Of a DNA stretch of 29,376 nucleotides, positions 1-7,005 are shown piece by piece. Below the pieces are notes generated by a model. It had not been told where the DNA came from. It made no database searches and saw only the letters and a list, made by a program, of their open reading frames with translations. The stretch is from a virus, in the IMG/VR virus record IMGVR_UViG_3300028025_004080, positions 1 through 29,376 of that record, one strand, 5' to 3'. The translations under genes and the position numbers were made by a program. Within the stretch, counting starts at the first letter, position 1. The number at the start of each line of letters is the position of its first letter.

Positions 1-461
1 ATTCACAGAAATATTTACAAAAATATAATATTTCTAATACAAAACAATTTTTTGAAACATTCTATGTTAGAACAATACTTCTTGAACTTGATCTTATAAA
101 ACAACAATATGTAAGAACATATAATCAATTTTTAAGAATAAACCCAGATGTTCTAAACAGTTGCAACAAAAAAATACAACCAAGAACTCTCGTAACAGAT
201 CAAATACTAAATGATGATTATAGGTGGTTAAAATTTCATTATTTTCTTAAATTAAAAGAATTTAATCTTATTAAAGATCAAAATAATTATGATCAACTTA
301 TAAGTGATTTTAATATGCTATATGGTCTTAATAAAGACATATTAATAAAACATATACAAGAAGTAACAAAACCTGTTGTGGCAAATGGTGCAAATCCAGA
401 TCTTGATATGTTGAACTTGACAACAAAAAGACTAAGCTATAAGATCAACTACAAGTTCTAA
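1..461 (+). CDS. C-terminal part of an unrecognised protein (5' end outside window)
   Basis: An open frame runs from base 3 to a TAA at 459-461 and gives 152 residues without any stop, so this is the 3' part of a gene that begins upstream of the window. The peptide is rich in Lys, Asn, Ile and Leu, contains several Tyr/Phe, and ends in a basic stretch (KINYKF). I see no catalytic motif, Cys pair or membrane segment and do not recognise the family. Its stop lies 10 bases before the next start, which suggests cotranscription with the family A polymerase gene. A missing 3'-5' exonuclease partner for that polymerase could lie nearby, but nothing in this fragment shows exonuclease motifs. Confidence 0.6.
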   Translation, partial: SQKYLQKYNISNTKQFFETFYVRTILLELDLIKQQYVRTYNQFLRINPDVLNSCNKKIQPRTLVTDQILNDDYRWLKFHYFLKLKEFNLIKDQNNYDQLISDFNMLYGLNKDILIKHIQEVTKPVVANGANPDLDMLNLTTKRLSYKINYKF

Positions 462-471
462 AGAGGTTGCT

Positions 472-1617
472 ATGCTCGTTGAGCCGCTTGATAGTAAAGG
501 CGATTGTGTAGGCTTTTATTGTAATGGACAAATAGTAAAAGAAGTTCCAGACCATGTTGAATCTTGGGCTTATCATCCTGCTTTTGGAGTAAATGGTGAG
601 TATGCTTACCTTTACTGCCAAGATGAAATTAATAAATTTGTTTCAGATGATTATAAAAGTGATTGGAAAATGCTAAATAACAAGATGAAAGCATTTTTTA
701 AATCTTTTGGTTCAGCAAAGATTAACCTCGATGATAATTGTATCTTTGATATGATTCCAGATCATTTCATTATTAATTATTATGAGGTCAAATCTCAGAT
801 TGTTAAAAATATTTTGGATACAACCAGTAAACCAAAAGATTATGATTATCTTGTAGCTCTTTCTGAAATTCTGTGGGACATTAAAAATAGAAAACTAAAC
901 ATTGATTTGTCTTCTTTAACAGATAAAAAAATAATTCAAAAATATACAGATGTAAGTCACTATATTAATTACAACATCTTTGGAACAAAAACAGGAAGAC
1001 TATCAACTCATAAACATTCATTTCCAATTATGCAGATGGATAAAAATTATCGTTCAATTATTCAACCAACAAATGATTGGTTTATTGAACTTGATTATAA
1101 TGGTGCAGAACTTAGGACGTTTTTGGCTCTTGCAGGTAAAGAACAACCAAAAGAAGACATTCATGATTGGAACAACAATCACATTTATGGCGGAATGAAA
1201 ACAAGAGATGAAGCAAAAGTTGCATTTCTTGCTTGGCTTTACGGAGAAACAAAAAATGAAAAAGCTGAAGTCATTTACAATAAAAAAGAAGTGCTTGATA
1301 AATACTGGAATGGGGAAGTGGTTACTACATTCTACGGTATGGAAATTCCTGCGGATAATCACCACGCTCTCTCTTACCTTATTCAGTCTACATTTGGTCA
1401 ACTTGCTCTTCGTCAGATGATTAAGGTGTTTGAATACCTAAAAGGTCGTAAATCATTTATTGCTTTTACAATTCACGATAATATCGTTATCGACTTAGCA
1501 GAAGAAGATAAAAAAGATCTAAAGAAAATAATTAATGTTTTTTCAAATACTGATCTTGGTATGTTTAAGGTTAATGTAAAAGCAGGAAATAATTACGGAG
1601 AAATGCGTAAGATTTGA
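472..1617 (+). CDS. Short family A DNA polymerase, polymerase domain only
   Basis: At 381 residues this protein carries the family A polymerase core and little else. TGRLS is at 174-178. Motif A, LDYNGAELR, holds the metal-binding Asp208. Motif B is R245-x3-K249-x7-YG (257-258), and YLIQST (about 302-307) precedes motif C, HDN (335-337). There is no room for a 3'-5' exonuclease domain; bacterial Pol I is about 930 residues and T7 gp5 about 700. The position equivalent to E. coli Phe762 is Leu253, a variant known from environmental phage PolA. Motif C has Asn337 where HDE is usual. AGAGG lies just upstream of the ATG. A full Pol III alpha is also present (18250), so this enzyme may be accessory, or work with a separately encoded exonuclease. 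The family is clear; the role is not. Confidence 0.85.
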   Translation: MLVEPLDSKGDCVGFYCNGQIVKEVPDHVESWAYHPAFGVNGEYAYLYCQDEINKFVSDDYKSDWKMLNNKMKAFFKSFGSAKINLDDNCIFDMIPDHFIINYYEVKSQIVKNILDTTSKPKDYDYLVALSEILWDIKNRKLNIDLSSLTDKKIIQKYTDVSHYINYNIFGTKTGRLSTHKHSFPIMQMDKNYRSIIQPTNDWFIELDYNGAELRTFLALAGKEQPKEDIHDWNNNHIYGGMKTRDEAKVAFLAWLYGETKNEKAEVIYNKKEVLDKYWNGEVVTTFYGMEIPADNHHALSYLIQSTFGQLALRQMIKVFEYLKGRKSFIAFTIHDNIVIDLAEEDKKDLKKIINVFSNTDLGMFKVNVKAGNNYGEMRKI

Positions 1618-1642
1618 CTATTTATAGTGTTAGGAGATAATA

Positions 1643-1999
1643 ATGGACCAAATAGTAATGCAACTTGTCCAAATGGAACAACAAATGAGAATCTTCCATT
1701 GGCAAACAAAATCCTTCGCCAGACACTCAGCCTTTGGTGGAATCTACGGAACGCTAGGTGATCTCATAGACACTTTTGCAGAGGCATGGATGGGAAGAAA
1801 TGGAAGAGTGCGTGTTACTGGTCCAATTGAGCTTCAAGACATTGGTGGTGATGTTGAAGGTATTGTTAATGGATACATTGATACACTAATTTCAATGACC
1901 GATACTCTTGACCCACAAAGAGATACAGACCTTCTAAACATTCGTGATGAAATTCTTGGAGAGTTCAATAAACTCAAATACTTATTAACACTTAAATAA
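1643..1999 (+). CDS. Small Dps/ferritin-like phage protein (DUF5856-like)
   Basis: This 118-residue, mostly helical protein begins with a segment (about residues 11-45) reading MEQQMRIFHWQT, then H28, a GG pair, a D-E spaced helix and MGRNGR. The HW-x-T...H...D...E spacing resembles the ferroxidase helices of Dps proteins (HWN...H...D...E). As I recall, the same pattern occurs in the phage family DUF5856. Its function is unknown to me; metal binding is only an inference from those residues. The start has a clear TAGGAG six bases upstream. The stop overlaps the next start (1999) by one base. The leader contains CTATTTAT-N6-AGGAG, an arrangement repeated before the gene at 28081. Confidence 0.6.
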   Translation: MDQIVMQLVQMEQQMRIFHWQTKSFARHSAFGGIYGTLGDLIDTFAEAWMGRNGRVRVTGPIELQDIGGDVEGIVNGYIDTLISMTDTLDPQRDTDLLNIRDEILGEFNKLKYLLTLK

Positions 2000-2988
2000 T
2001 GGATCCTTTAGTAAAACAACTTAGAGAATTATTAACAGAACAAACAGAGCCTTATCAAATGAAGATGAAGGCTAAGCATAGTCGTTTAAAGAAAAGAGTA
2101 ATTGGTCACGGAGGACAAAGTGCTGGTGTTCCTTATTCAGTTAAACCTTCTATGAAACGTTCTAAGTCAGCTCCCCCTATTGGTGAAAATATTGTTTATA
2201 CAAGTCTTGAAGAAGGGTTTGTAGATACAATAAAATCTTTGTTTGGGGGTAAGCAAAAAAAAGAATCTCCGTCATTTTCTGCTTTTGATGTTACAACACC
2301 ACATAATACGATGCCAGATCAACCATTTAATCATTTATACGATAATGTTTATATTGGTCAACAACCTGTAGATATACATGGTAACTTAAAAGAATATGCT
2401 AAAGAATTTGATAAAGTTTACATTGTTGCAAGTGAAGTAGATTATAATCAAAAACCAGAAGAAAAAGATAAAGTTGTGATAAAATCTGTAGGAAGAGATA
2501 CACAACATCCAGATCAACAAACTTTAGATAATATGGAAAATGTTGCTCAAGAAATATCTAAACAAAGTGGAAAAATTTTAGTTACTTGTAAAGCTGGTTT
2601 AAATAGATCTGCATCTATTGCTGCAAGGGCGATAATGTTAAAAGATCCTTCTAAAAAGAACCAAATAGTTAATTTAGTTAGACAATCAAGAGGACCAAGA
2701 TCTTTGAGTTTAGATATACAAACTCATGGTATCGAAGGTGAACACGAAAAATTTATTAATTTTATTCTCAATGGCCCTCCAAAATCTGAAACGGCTATAA
2801 CCGAACGTATTGTTAAGAAAGGTTCTAAATGGTGTTTACATTCAAAAAAGAACAATAAAAATCTTGGATGTTACAGTTCTAAAAAAGATGTAAAGAAAAG
2901 AGAAAAACAAGTTCAATATTTTAAACATATGAAAGAAAGTGCTGTTGAACAAATGGTTAGAGAGGTTATAAGAGAGATACTGAAGTAG
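1999..2988 (+). CDS. Dual-specificity-type phosphatase with virion-type N- and C-terminal tags
   Basis: The middle of this 329-residue protein (about 105-260) looks like a cysteine-dependent dual-specificity phosphatase. It has the P-loop C197-K-A-G-L-N-R203 (CX5R) followed by Ser-Ala-Ser, and a preceding strand KILVT. The flanks are not phosphatase. The N-terminus MDPLVKQLRELLTEQ looks like a T4-style capsid-targeting peptide with an L-x-E cleavage site. Residues 25-60 form a basic segment ending KRSKSAPP. Residues 276-312 form a small module with a WC...GCY core that ends in QVQYFKH, and the C-terminus is MVREVIREILK. These flanking pieces look like interchangeable modules of phage structural or internal proteins, so I infer an enzyme carried in the virion. 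The substrate could be protein or nucleotide. Start overlaps the upstream stop. Confidence 0.75.
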   Translation: MDPLVKQLRELLTEQTEPYQMKMKAKHSRLKKRVIGHGGQSAGVPYSVKPSMKRSKSAPPIGENIVYTSLEEGFVDTIKSLFGGKQKKESPSFSAFDVTTPHNTMPDQPFNHLYDNVYIGQQPVDIHGNLKEYAKEFDKVYIVASEVDYNQKPEEKDKVVIKSVGRDTQHPDQQTLDNMENVAQEISKQSGKILVTCKAGLNRSASIAARAIMLKDPSKKNQIVNLVRQSRGPRSLSLDIQTHGIEGEHEKFINFILNGPPKSETAITERIVKKGSKWCLHSKKNNKNLGCYSSKKDVKKREKQVQYFKHMKESAVEQMVREVIREILK

Positions 2989-2995
2989 GTACAGA

Positions 2996-3400
2996 ATGGA
3001 AAAAAAAGACAGCCTAGATTCTGTTGTAATTGTTGTAACAGATAAAAATAAAATACTCTTAATTAAAAGATCTAAAACAGACGAGTGGATGCCACTACAC
3101 TGGTCATTTCCAGGTGGTCATATAGAAATTGGTGAACCACCCTACAAGGCAGCAAAACGCGAACTAAAAGAAGAAACCAATCTTGACGGTAAAATAAGTT
3201 ATGCTGGTCTTCGTAAAACAAAAACAGGCAAAATGTACATTTATTTATGCGATGAATTTAAAAATGATGTTGAATTAAATTATGAACATTGCGATTATAA
3301 ATGGGTTGAATATAAAGACATTGATGATCTTGAAGACAAAACACCGTATGTAAAACAAATCATTGCTACTGCGCTTGAAATACCAATGGGTTATGAATGA
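2996..3400 (+). CDS. Nudix hydrolase
   Basis: The 134-residue protein carries an almost perfect Nudix box (G-x5-E-x7-REUxEExGU): G41, E47, R55-E56-L57, E59-E60, with Asn62 at the last Gly position. Nudix enzymes hydrolyse nucleoside diphosphates linked to another moiety, using Mg2+ held by the Glu residues. N-terminal strands (VVIVVTDKNKILLIKRS) and a C-terminal YKWVEYKDIDDL segment match the compact fold of mutT-type family members. Substrate cannot be read from sequence; options include oxidised dNTPs, capped RNA or ADP-ribose. The gene starts 7 bases after the phosphatase gene and overlaps the next start by 4 bases (ATGA). Confidence 0.9.
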   Translation: MEKKDSLDSVVIVVTDKNKILLIKRSKTDEWMPLHWSFPGGHIEIGEPPYKAAKRELKEETNLDGKISYAGLRKTKTGKMYIYLCDEFKNDVELNYEHCDYKWVEYKDIDDLEDKTPYVKQIIATALEIPMGYE

Positions 3401-4185
3401 ATGTAATAGGGTTAGGAAAAACTGGTTGTAGTATTGTAGATAAGTTTTCTAAATATCCACAATATAAAATACACAAGGTATCAATACAAGAACAAGACCA
3501 CCCAGAAAAATATGAACAAAATACAAATCACATTCCATTCACATTAGATAATGATGATATTGATTTTTTTGTAAGTGGTGATGAAATATCCTGTGCTGCT
3601 TCTTTAAGAGTTTTGGAAAATTATAAAGGTTCAAACATTAGAATTTTTTACATTAAACCAAATCAAAAGTTCTTAACTGACTTGCAGAGAATGACTGATA
3701 GGGTTGTTTATAACGTACTTCAAGAATATACAAGATCTAAAAAATTTGATTCAATGTATATCATAAATTATGAAGATGTTGCAAAGACTGTAGGTAAGAT
3801 TCCAATAATTGGATATTATGATAAGTTAAATACAGTAATTGTTGATACTATTCATATGATTAATTTTTTTGATCACAATGAATCAATAATTGGAAATGAA
3901 GTTGAATTTTTGCCAACCTATTGTATAAATTCAATAGGTATAATGAATGCTGATACTGGTGTCGAAAACATGTTTTTCAACCTTGACGAGTGTAGAGAGA
4001 AGAGATACTATTACTCCATAGACGAAAAACAGCTAGAAACCGATGGTGATTTATTTGATGCACTTTCAAATCAAATGGAAAGCAAATCGGAAGAGTTTGT
4101 AAAAAACAGTTTTGGGGTTTACTCTAATTCTTTTGGTAAGAATTATTGTTATTTGATTAAAAAATCACCACATATCCAGAGGTAA
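3397..4185 (+). CDS. Unknown protein, possible tubulin/FtsZ-superfamily member
   Basis: This 262-residue protein opens with a strand and glycine loop, MNVIGLGKTGCSIV, like the T1 loop of FtsZ/tubulins or a Rossmann loop. Residues about 54-88 follow the pattern strand (DIDFFVSG), loop with small residues, helix (SLRVLENYKG), strand (IRIFYIKP). Next comes a long helix containing RVVYNVLQEYTRS (about 101-113) and another strand with IINYEDV. This order resembles the FtsZ segment around the T4 loop, but the GGGTGTG signature is missing, so nucleotide binding is uncertain. The GC content is low. ATG overlaps the Nudix stop (ATGA). Alternatives are a Rossmann-fold protein or a phage-specific fold. 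I give the fold as a hypothesis only. Confidence 0.5.
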   Translation: MNVIGLGKTGCSIVDKFSKYPQYKIHKVSIQEQDHPEKYEQNTNHIPFTLDNDDIDFFVSGDEISCAASLRVLENYKGSNIRIFYIKPNQKFLTDLQRMTDRVVYNVLQEYTRSKKFDSMYIINYEDVAKTVGKIPIIGYYDKLNTVIVDTIHMINFFDHNESIIGNEVEFLPTYCINSIGIMNADTGVENMFFNLDECREKRYYYSIDEKQLETDGDLFDALSNQMESKSEEFVKNSFGVYSNSFGKNYCYLIKKSPHIQR

Positions 4186-4187
4186 TT

Positions 4188-4439
4188 ATGAAGGCGTTTA
4201 AAGGAACCTTTCTTAAGAAAGATGGTTCGGAAAGAACAATGCAGTTTGTAAAAATTAAAGACTTGCCAACTGTATTCGTAGAGGGTAGGATTAAGGGAAC
4301 AGAAAAGGTAAGAACCCTTTCTGATGGTTCCGAAACAGTTTATGATGTTGAAGCTAAAGAATTCCGAATCTTCAATCATAAAACGCTAGTAGGAGAGATT
4401 GTTGAAATTGATCTTGACGAAAGCACATTGAGTGGATAA
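4188..4439 (+). CDS. Small conserved phage-type protein of unknown function
   Basis: 83 residues, predicted mostly beta. It starts MKAFKGTFLKKDGSERTM and has alternating hydrophobic residues through FVKIKDLPTVFVEG, ending in an acidic tail (EIDLDESTLSG). Small phage proteins with an FKGTF-x2-KDGS opening are familiar to me, but I know no function. Start is 2 bases after the upstream stop, with CAGAGGTAA providing a Shine-Dalgarno. The end of this gene contains a candidate promoter for the gp32-like gene (4414-4442). Confidence 0.7.
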   Translation: MKAFKGTFLKKDGSERTMQFVKIKDLPTVFVEGRIKGTEKVRTLSDGSETVYDVEAKEFRIFNHKTLVGEIVEIDLDESTLSG

Positions 4440-4442
4440 GAT
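4414..4442 (+). promoter_or_regulatory. Candidate sigma70-type promoter for the gp32-like gene
   Basis: TTGACG (4414-4419), a 17-base spacer, then TAAGAT (4437-4442). The -35 matches 5 of 6 and the -10 matches 4 of 6 consensus positions. A start site about 7 bases downstream would be near 4449, four bases before the predicted pseudoknot at 4453. It overlaps the 3' end of the preceding gene. Confidence 0.5.
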
Positions 4443-4452
4443 AGAAACATGG

Positions 4453-4490
4453 CGGTTGAAGAGATTTGTTTAACCGTTCTTAACAACAAA
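4453..4490 (+). promoter_or_regulatory. Predicted H-type RNA pseudoknot in the gp32 leader
   Basis: Stem 1 is CGGTT (4453-4457) with AACCG (4472-4476), extendable outward by two G-U pairs. Stem 2 is TTTGTT (4465-4470) with AACAAA (4485-4490). The order S1a-S2a-S1b-S2b is that of an H-type pseudoknot, with loops of 7, 1 and 8 nt. TAAGGAG (4492-4498) and the ATG (4507) follow. T4 gene 32 mRNA has a 5'-end pseudoknot that nucleates cooperative gp32 binding and translational autorepression, so the position fits. The stems are short, so this needs a structure test. Confidence 0.45.
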
Positions 4491-4506
4491 CTAAGGAGAC
4501 AATAAA

Positions 4507-5301
4507 ATGGCTATTGATATGAGCAAAATGAAGAACAAGCTTGAGAAGCTTGCTAATAACGGTAAGGAGAGCAATAATTCTGTTAAATGGAAGATGGAAG
4601 AGGGACAACACTCTGTTCGTATCGTTCCAACCGATGATGGTGATCCATTCAAGGAGCTTTTCTTCCATTATAAAGTAGGTGGAAAGACTGTTCTTTGTCC
4701 TAAAAAGAACTTCTCTGATGATTGTCCTGTTTGTAACTTCGCTTCACAGCTTTGGCGTGACGGTGTAGCAAACGAGGATAAGGCAAGCCAGAAGATGGCA
4801 AAAGAGCTATTCCCCAAGCAACGTTTTATGTCTCCTGTTCTCGTTCGCGGAGAAGAGGCAAAGGGTGTACAGGTATGGGAATACGGTAAGCGTGCATATG
4901 AGACTATGATTGGTCTTGTTCTCAACCCAGAGTATGGTGACATTACTGATCCACAGGATGGTCTTGACCTTGTAATTGATTATACTAAGCCTCCTGCTGG
5001 TGCAAAAGACCAGTTCCCAGAGACTAAGATTACACCTCGCCGTAAGTCCTCACCGCTTTGCGATCCATCTTATGGTGGAGCAGCAAAATGCAAGGAACTT
5101 CTCGATACTATCCCAGACTTTGGAGCACTTTATCCACGCCAGAGTACACAAGAGGTTCAAAAGATCCTCGATGCTGCCCTTGCTTCCGATGAGTCTGCTG
5201 AAACTGAGTCCCGTGAGATTGTGAAAGGTGGTAATAAGTCCAAAAAGTCTTCACCTGTTGATGAAGCCTTTGCAGGATTTACTGGAACAGACGACGATTA
5301 A
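4507..5301 (+). CDS. gp32-like single-stranded DNA-binding protein
   Basis: This 264-residue protein matches the T4 gp32 layout. The short basic N-terminus (MAIDMSKMKNKLEKL) would correspond to the cooperativity region. A core follows with a zinc ligand set H54, C64, C73 and C76, in which the last two form CPVC. A C-terminal Ser/Lys linker ends in an acidic tail, GFTGTDDD, the usual partner-binding tip of SSBs. gp32 coats ssDNA during replication, recombination and repair and contacts the polymerase and recombination proteins. Codons are more GC-rich and more biased than those of the neighbours, which fits high expression. The gene has its own candidate promoter, a strong AAGGAG and a strong terminator, and is followed by UvsX. 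The leader pseudoknot suggests autoregulation. Confidence 0.93.
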   Translation: MAIDMSKMKNKLEKLANNGKESNNSVKWKMEEGQHSVRIVPTDDGDPFKELFFHYKVGGKTVLCPKKNFSDDCPVCNFASQLWRDGVANEDKASQKMAKELFPKQRFMSPVLVRGEEAKGVQVWEYGKRAYETMIGLVLNPEYGDITDPQDGLDLVIDYTKPPAGAKDQFPETKITPRRKSSPLCDPSYGGAAKCKELLDTIPDFGALYPRQSTQEVQKILDAALASDESAETESREIVKGGNKSKKSSPVDEAFAGFTGTDDD

Positions 5302-5305
5302 TCTG

Positions 5306-5334
5306 TTGACTAACTAACGAAACGGGTGTATCTT
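5306..5334 (+). promoter_or_regulatory. Promoter nested in the gp32 terminator, driving uvsX
   Basis: TTGACT (5306-5311), 17-base spacer, TATCTT (5329-5334). The spacer contains most of the 5' arm of the terminator hairpin and the -10 runs into its loop. A start near 5341 would fall at the beginning of the 3' arm, so the new transcript could not rebuild the hairpin. Confidence 0.5.
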
Positions 5335-5351
5335 ATGGGTACACCCGTTTT
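5319..5351 (+). terminator. Rho-independent terminator after the gp32-like gene
   Basis: A 12-bp stem (5319-5330 with 5340-5351, one G-U at the base) encloses a 9-base loop, with a short T-rich 3' side (TTTTC). It separates the gp32-like gene from uvsX. Confidence 0.8.
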
Positions 5352-5372
5352 CATTTATCACAAAGGAACCAA

Positions 5373-6497
5373 ATGGCTAAAAAAACTCAAACAACGACAA
5401 ATGGTAAATTATCTATTGCACAAATGAGAGATGCAATTAATAAAAAAGCAGGAATTGAAGTTTCTTTTGATCTTCTTGAACAAAACCCATCAGAAGTAAC
5501 AGAATGGATTCCAACAGGTTCAGATGTACTAGATTCTATTATTTGCAGAGGCAAGAAAGCAGGAATTCCAGTTGGACGTATTACTGAACTTGCAGGTATT
5601 GAAGCCTCTGGTAAGTCTTACTTTGCTGCTCAGATTGCTGCTAATGCCCAAAAGATGGGAATGACCGTAGTTTACTTTGATTCAGAATCTGCACTAGATC
5701 CTTCTTTCCTTAGTAAAGCTGGTTGCAATGTAGGAGAGATAATTTATACTCAAGCAGTAAACATTGAGTTTGTTCTTGAAACTATTGAACAACTTCTTGG
5801 AGAAGGTGATCACTTCTTATTTGTTCTTGACTCGTTTGCATTTACTCCATCACTTGCAGACCTTGAAGGAGACTTTAATCCTCAGTCTTCAATGGCAGTA
5901 AAACCAAGAATTATGTCAAAAGGTCTTGCAAAACTTATTCAACCAATTGCAAACAAGAAAAGCACATTCCTTGTTCTTAACCAGCTAAAACAGAACATTG
6001 TAATGGGTCCAACAGCACATACAGAAATGCTTGTAAATCCATTTATAACTCCTGGTGGTAAAGCACTGTCTTATGCTTACTCACTTAGAATTTGGCTTAC
6101 TCCCAAAAAGAGTAAAGCAAGTTATGTTGTCTCACCAACAGGATTTAGAATTGGGTCAGAGACTAAATGTGTACTAAAGAAATCTCGTTTTGGTACAGAA
6201 GGTAGAGAATGTTCGCTTAAACTATTATGGGGTGGAGAGCGAGTAGAGGTTTCAGATCATGAAGCTTGGCTTGACATTATTTCTAAATCAGATAGAGCTT
6301 CAAGTGGTGCATGGTGGACAATTACTCTACTTGATGGGTCAGAAAAGAGATTTAGATCAGCAGACTTTGCCACAGAACTTCAGAATGAAAGCTTTAGAAA
6401 TGCTGTGTTGAGTATTGTAGAAGAAGAACTTATTACTAAGTTTGATAAGCAAACTGGTAATGCTTCAAATTATTACAACATAGAAAGCGAAGACTAA
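5373..6497 (+). CDS. uvsX: UvsX/RecA-like recombinase
   Basis: This 374-residue protein is a RecA-fold strand-exchange ATPase of the T4 UvsX type. The Walker A motif GIEASGKS spans 75-82. YFDSES follows at about 101-106, with the probable catalytic Glu at 105. The Walker B strand LFVLD ends at Asp153. An NQLK segment near 207 matches the RecA L2/sensor region. The length is close to T4 UvsX (about 390). UvsX pairs gp32-coated ssDNA with duplex DNA in recombination-dependent replication, and the gene directly follows the gp32-like gene. Start has AAAGGAA upstream. No separate UvsY mediator is recognisable in the window. Confidence 0.93.
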   Translation: MAKKTQTTTNGKLSIAQMRDAINKKAGIEVSFDLLEQNPSEVTEWIPTGSDVLDSIICRGKKAGIPVGRITELAGIEASGKSYFAAQIAANAQKMGMTVVYFDSESALDPSFLSKAGCNVGEIIYTQAVNIEFVLETIEQLLGEGDHFLFVLDSFAFTPSLADLEGDFNPQSSMAVKPRIMSKGLAKLIQPIANKKSTFLVLNQLKQNIVMGPTAHTEMLVNPFITPGGKALSYAYSLRIWLTPKKSKASYVVSPTGFRIGSETKCVLKKSRFGTEGRECSLKLLWGGERVEVSDHEAWLDIISKSDRASSGAWWTITLLDGSEKRFRSADFATELQNESFRNAVLSIVEEELITKFDKQTGNASNYYNIESED

Positions 6498-6515
6498 TCT
6501 AACTAAAACAAACAG

Positions 6516-6544
6516 GCTCCGTGGGGTTGACTTCCTCACGGGGC
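6516..6544 (+). terminator. Rho-independent terminator after uvsX
   Basis: An 11-bp GC-rich stem (6516-6526 with 6534-6544, two G-U pairs) has a 7-base loop and is followed by TTTGTT. It closes the uvsX unit. Confidence 0.75.
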
Positions 6545-6555
6545 TTTGTTACTAT
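6527..6555 (+). promoter_or_regulatory. Candidate promoter for the deaminase-helicase-RNR unit
   Basis: TTGACT (6527-6532) lies in the loop of the uvsX terminator. A 17-base spacer leads to TACTAT (6550-6555), just after the T tract. The start site would be near 6562, ahead of TTGGAGAG and the ATG at 6580. Confidence 0.55.
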
Positions 6556-6579
6556 CTATGTGTTGGAGAGAAGAACATC

Positions 6580-7005
6580 ATGGAGAGTCACCCGAGTAAT
6601 AAGCTGTCTAAGAAGAAGCAGCGGTTTATTGAGCTTGCATCGCGTATTGCTATGCAGACTGAGTTTCGCGAGTATAAGCATGGAGCAGTTCTTGTTCGTG
6701 CTGGTGCTGTTGTGAATACGTCTTGTAATAAGAACAAGTATAAGGCATGGGCCAATCAGTTTCGTAAGAAGCAGCGTGGTCATGCTACTGTTCATGCTGA
6801 GATTGGTGCTATTCTTGGTCTTGACCGCTCTGTTACTGAGGGTGCTACTATCTACGTTGTTCGTGTTGGTCGTGATGGATGCCTTCGTAATTCTAAGCCT
6901 TGTGCTATGTGTGAGGCTGCTATGCAGTATGTTGGCATCAAGAAGGTCATTTACTCTAATGAAGATGGACAGATTGAGTCTATGAGGATTTACAATGAGC
7001 TATAA
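6580..7005 (+). CDS. Cytidine/deoxycytidylate deaminase-family enzyme
   Basis: The 141-residue protein has both zinc signatures of the cytidine deaminase superfamily: H72-A-E74 (zinc ligand and proton-shuttling Glu) and PC108-AMC111. Phage members are usually dCMP deaminases that make dUMP for thymidylate synthesis, which fits ThyX and dUTPase in this window. A ComE-type or other small-base deaminase cannot be excluded. The usual nucleotide-specificity loop is short here. The region is noticeably richer in GC, with GGT/CGT/GCT codons, than its AT-rich neighbours, which could indicate later acquisition or strong expression. Start has TTGGAGAG upstream. The 3' end overlaps the next gene by 11 bases. 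Confidence 0.85.
   Translation: MESHPSNKLSKKKQRFIELASRIAMQTEFREYKHGAVLVRAGAVVNTSCNKNKYKAWANQFRKKQRGHATVHAEIGAILGLDRSVTEGATIYVVRVGRDGCLRNSKPCAMCEAAMQYVGIKKVIYSNEDGQIESMRIYNEL

Noticed and set aside
1614-1642. TTGACT followed by GATAAT/ATAATA before the gene at 1643
   Set aside because: The -10 would touch the start codon and place transcription inside the gene, while AGGAG upstream shows the mRNA must start earlier.
4449-4505. 18-residue open frame in the gp32 leader
   Set aside because: No Shine-Dalgarno, no recognisable peptide, starts about where transcription is predicted to begin; the segment is better explained as a structured leader.
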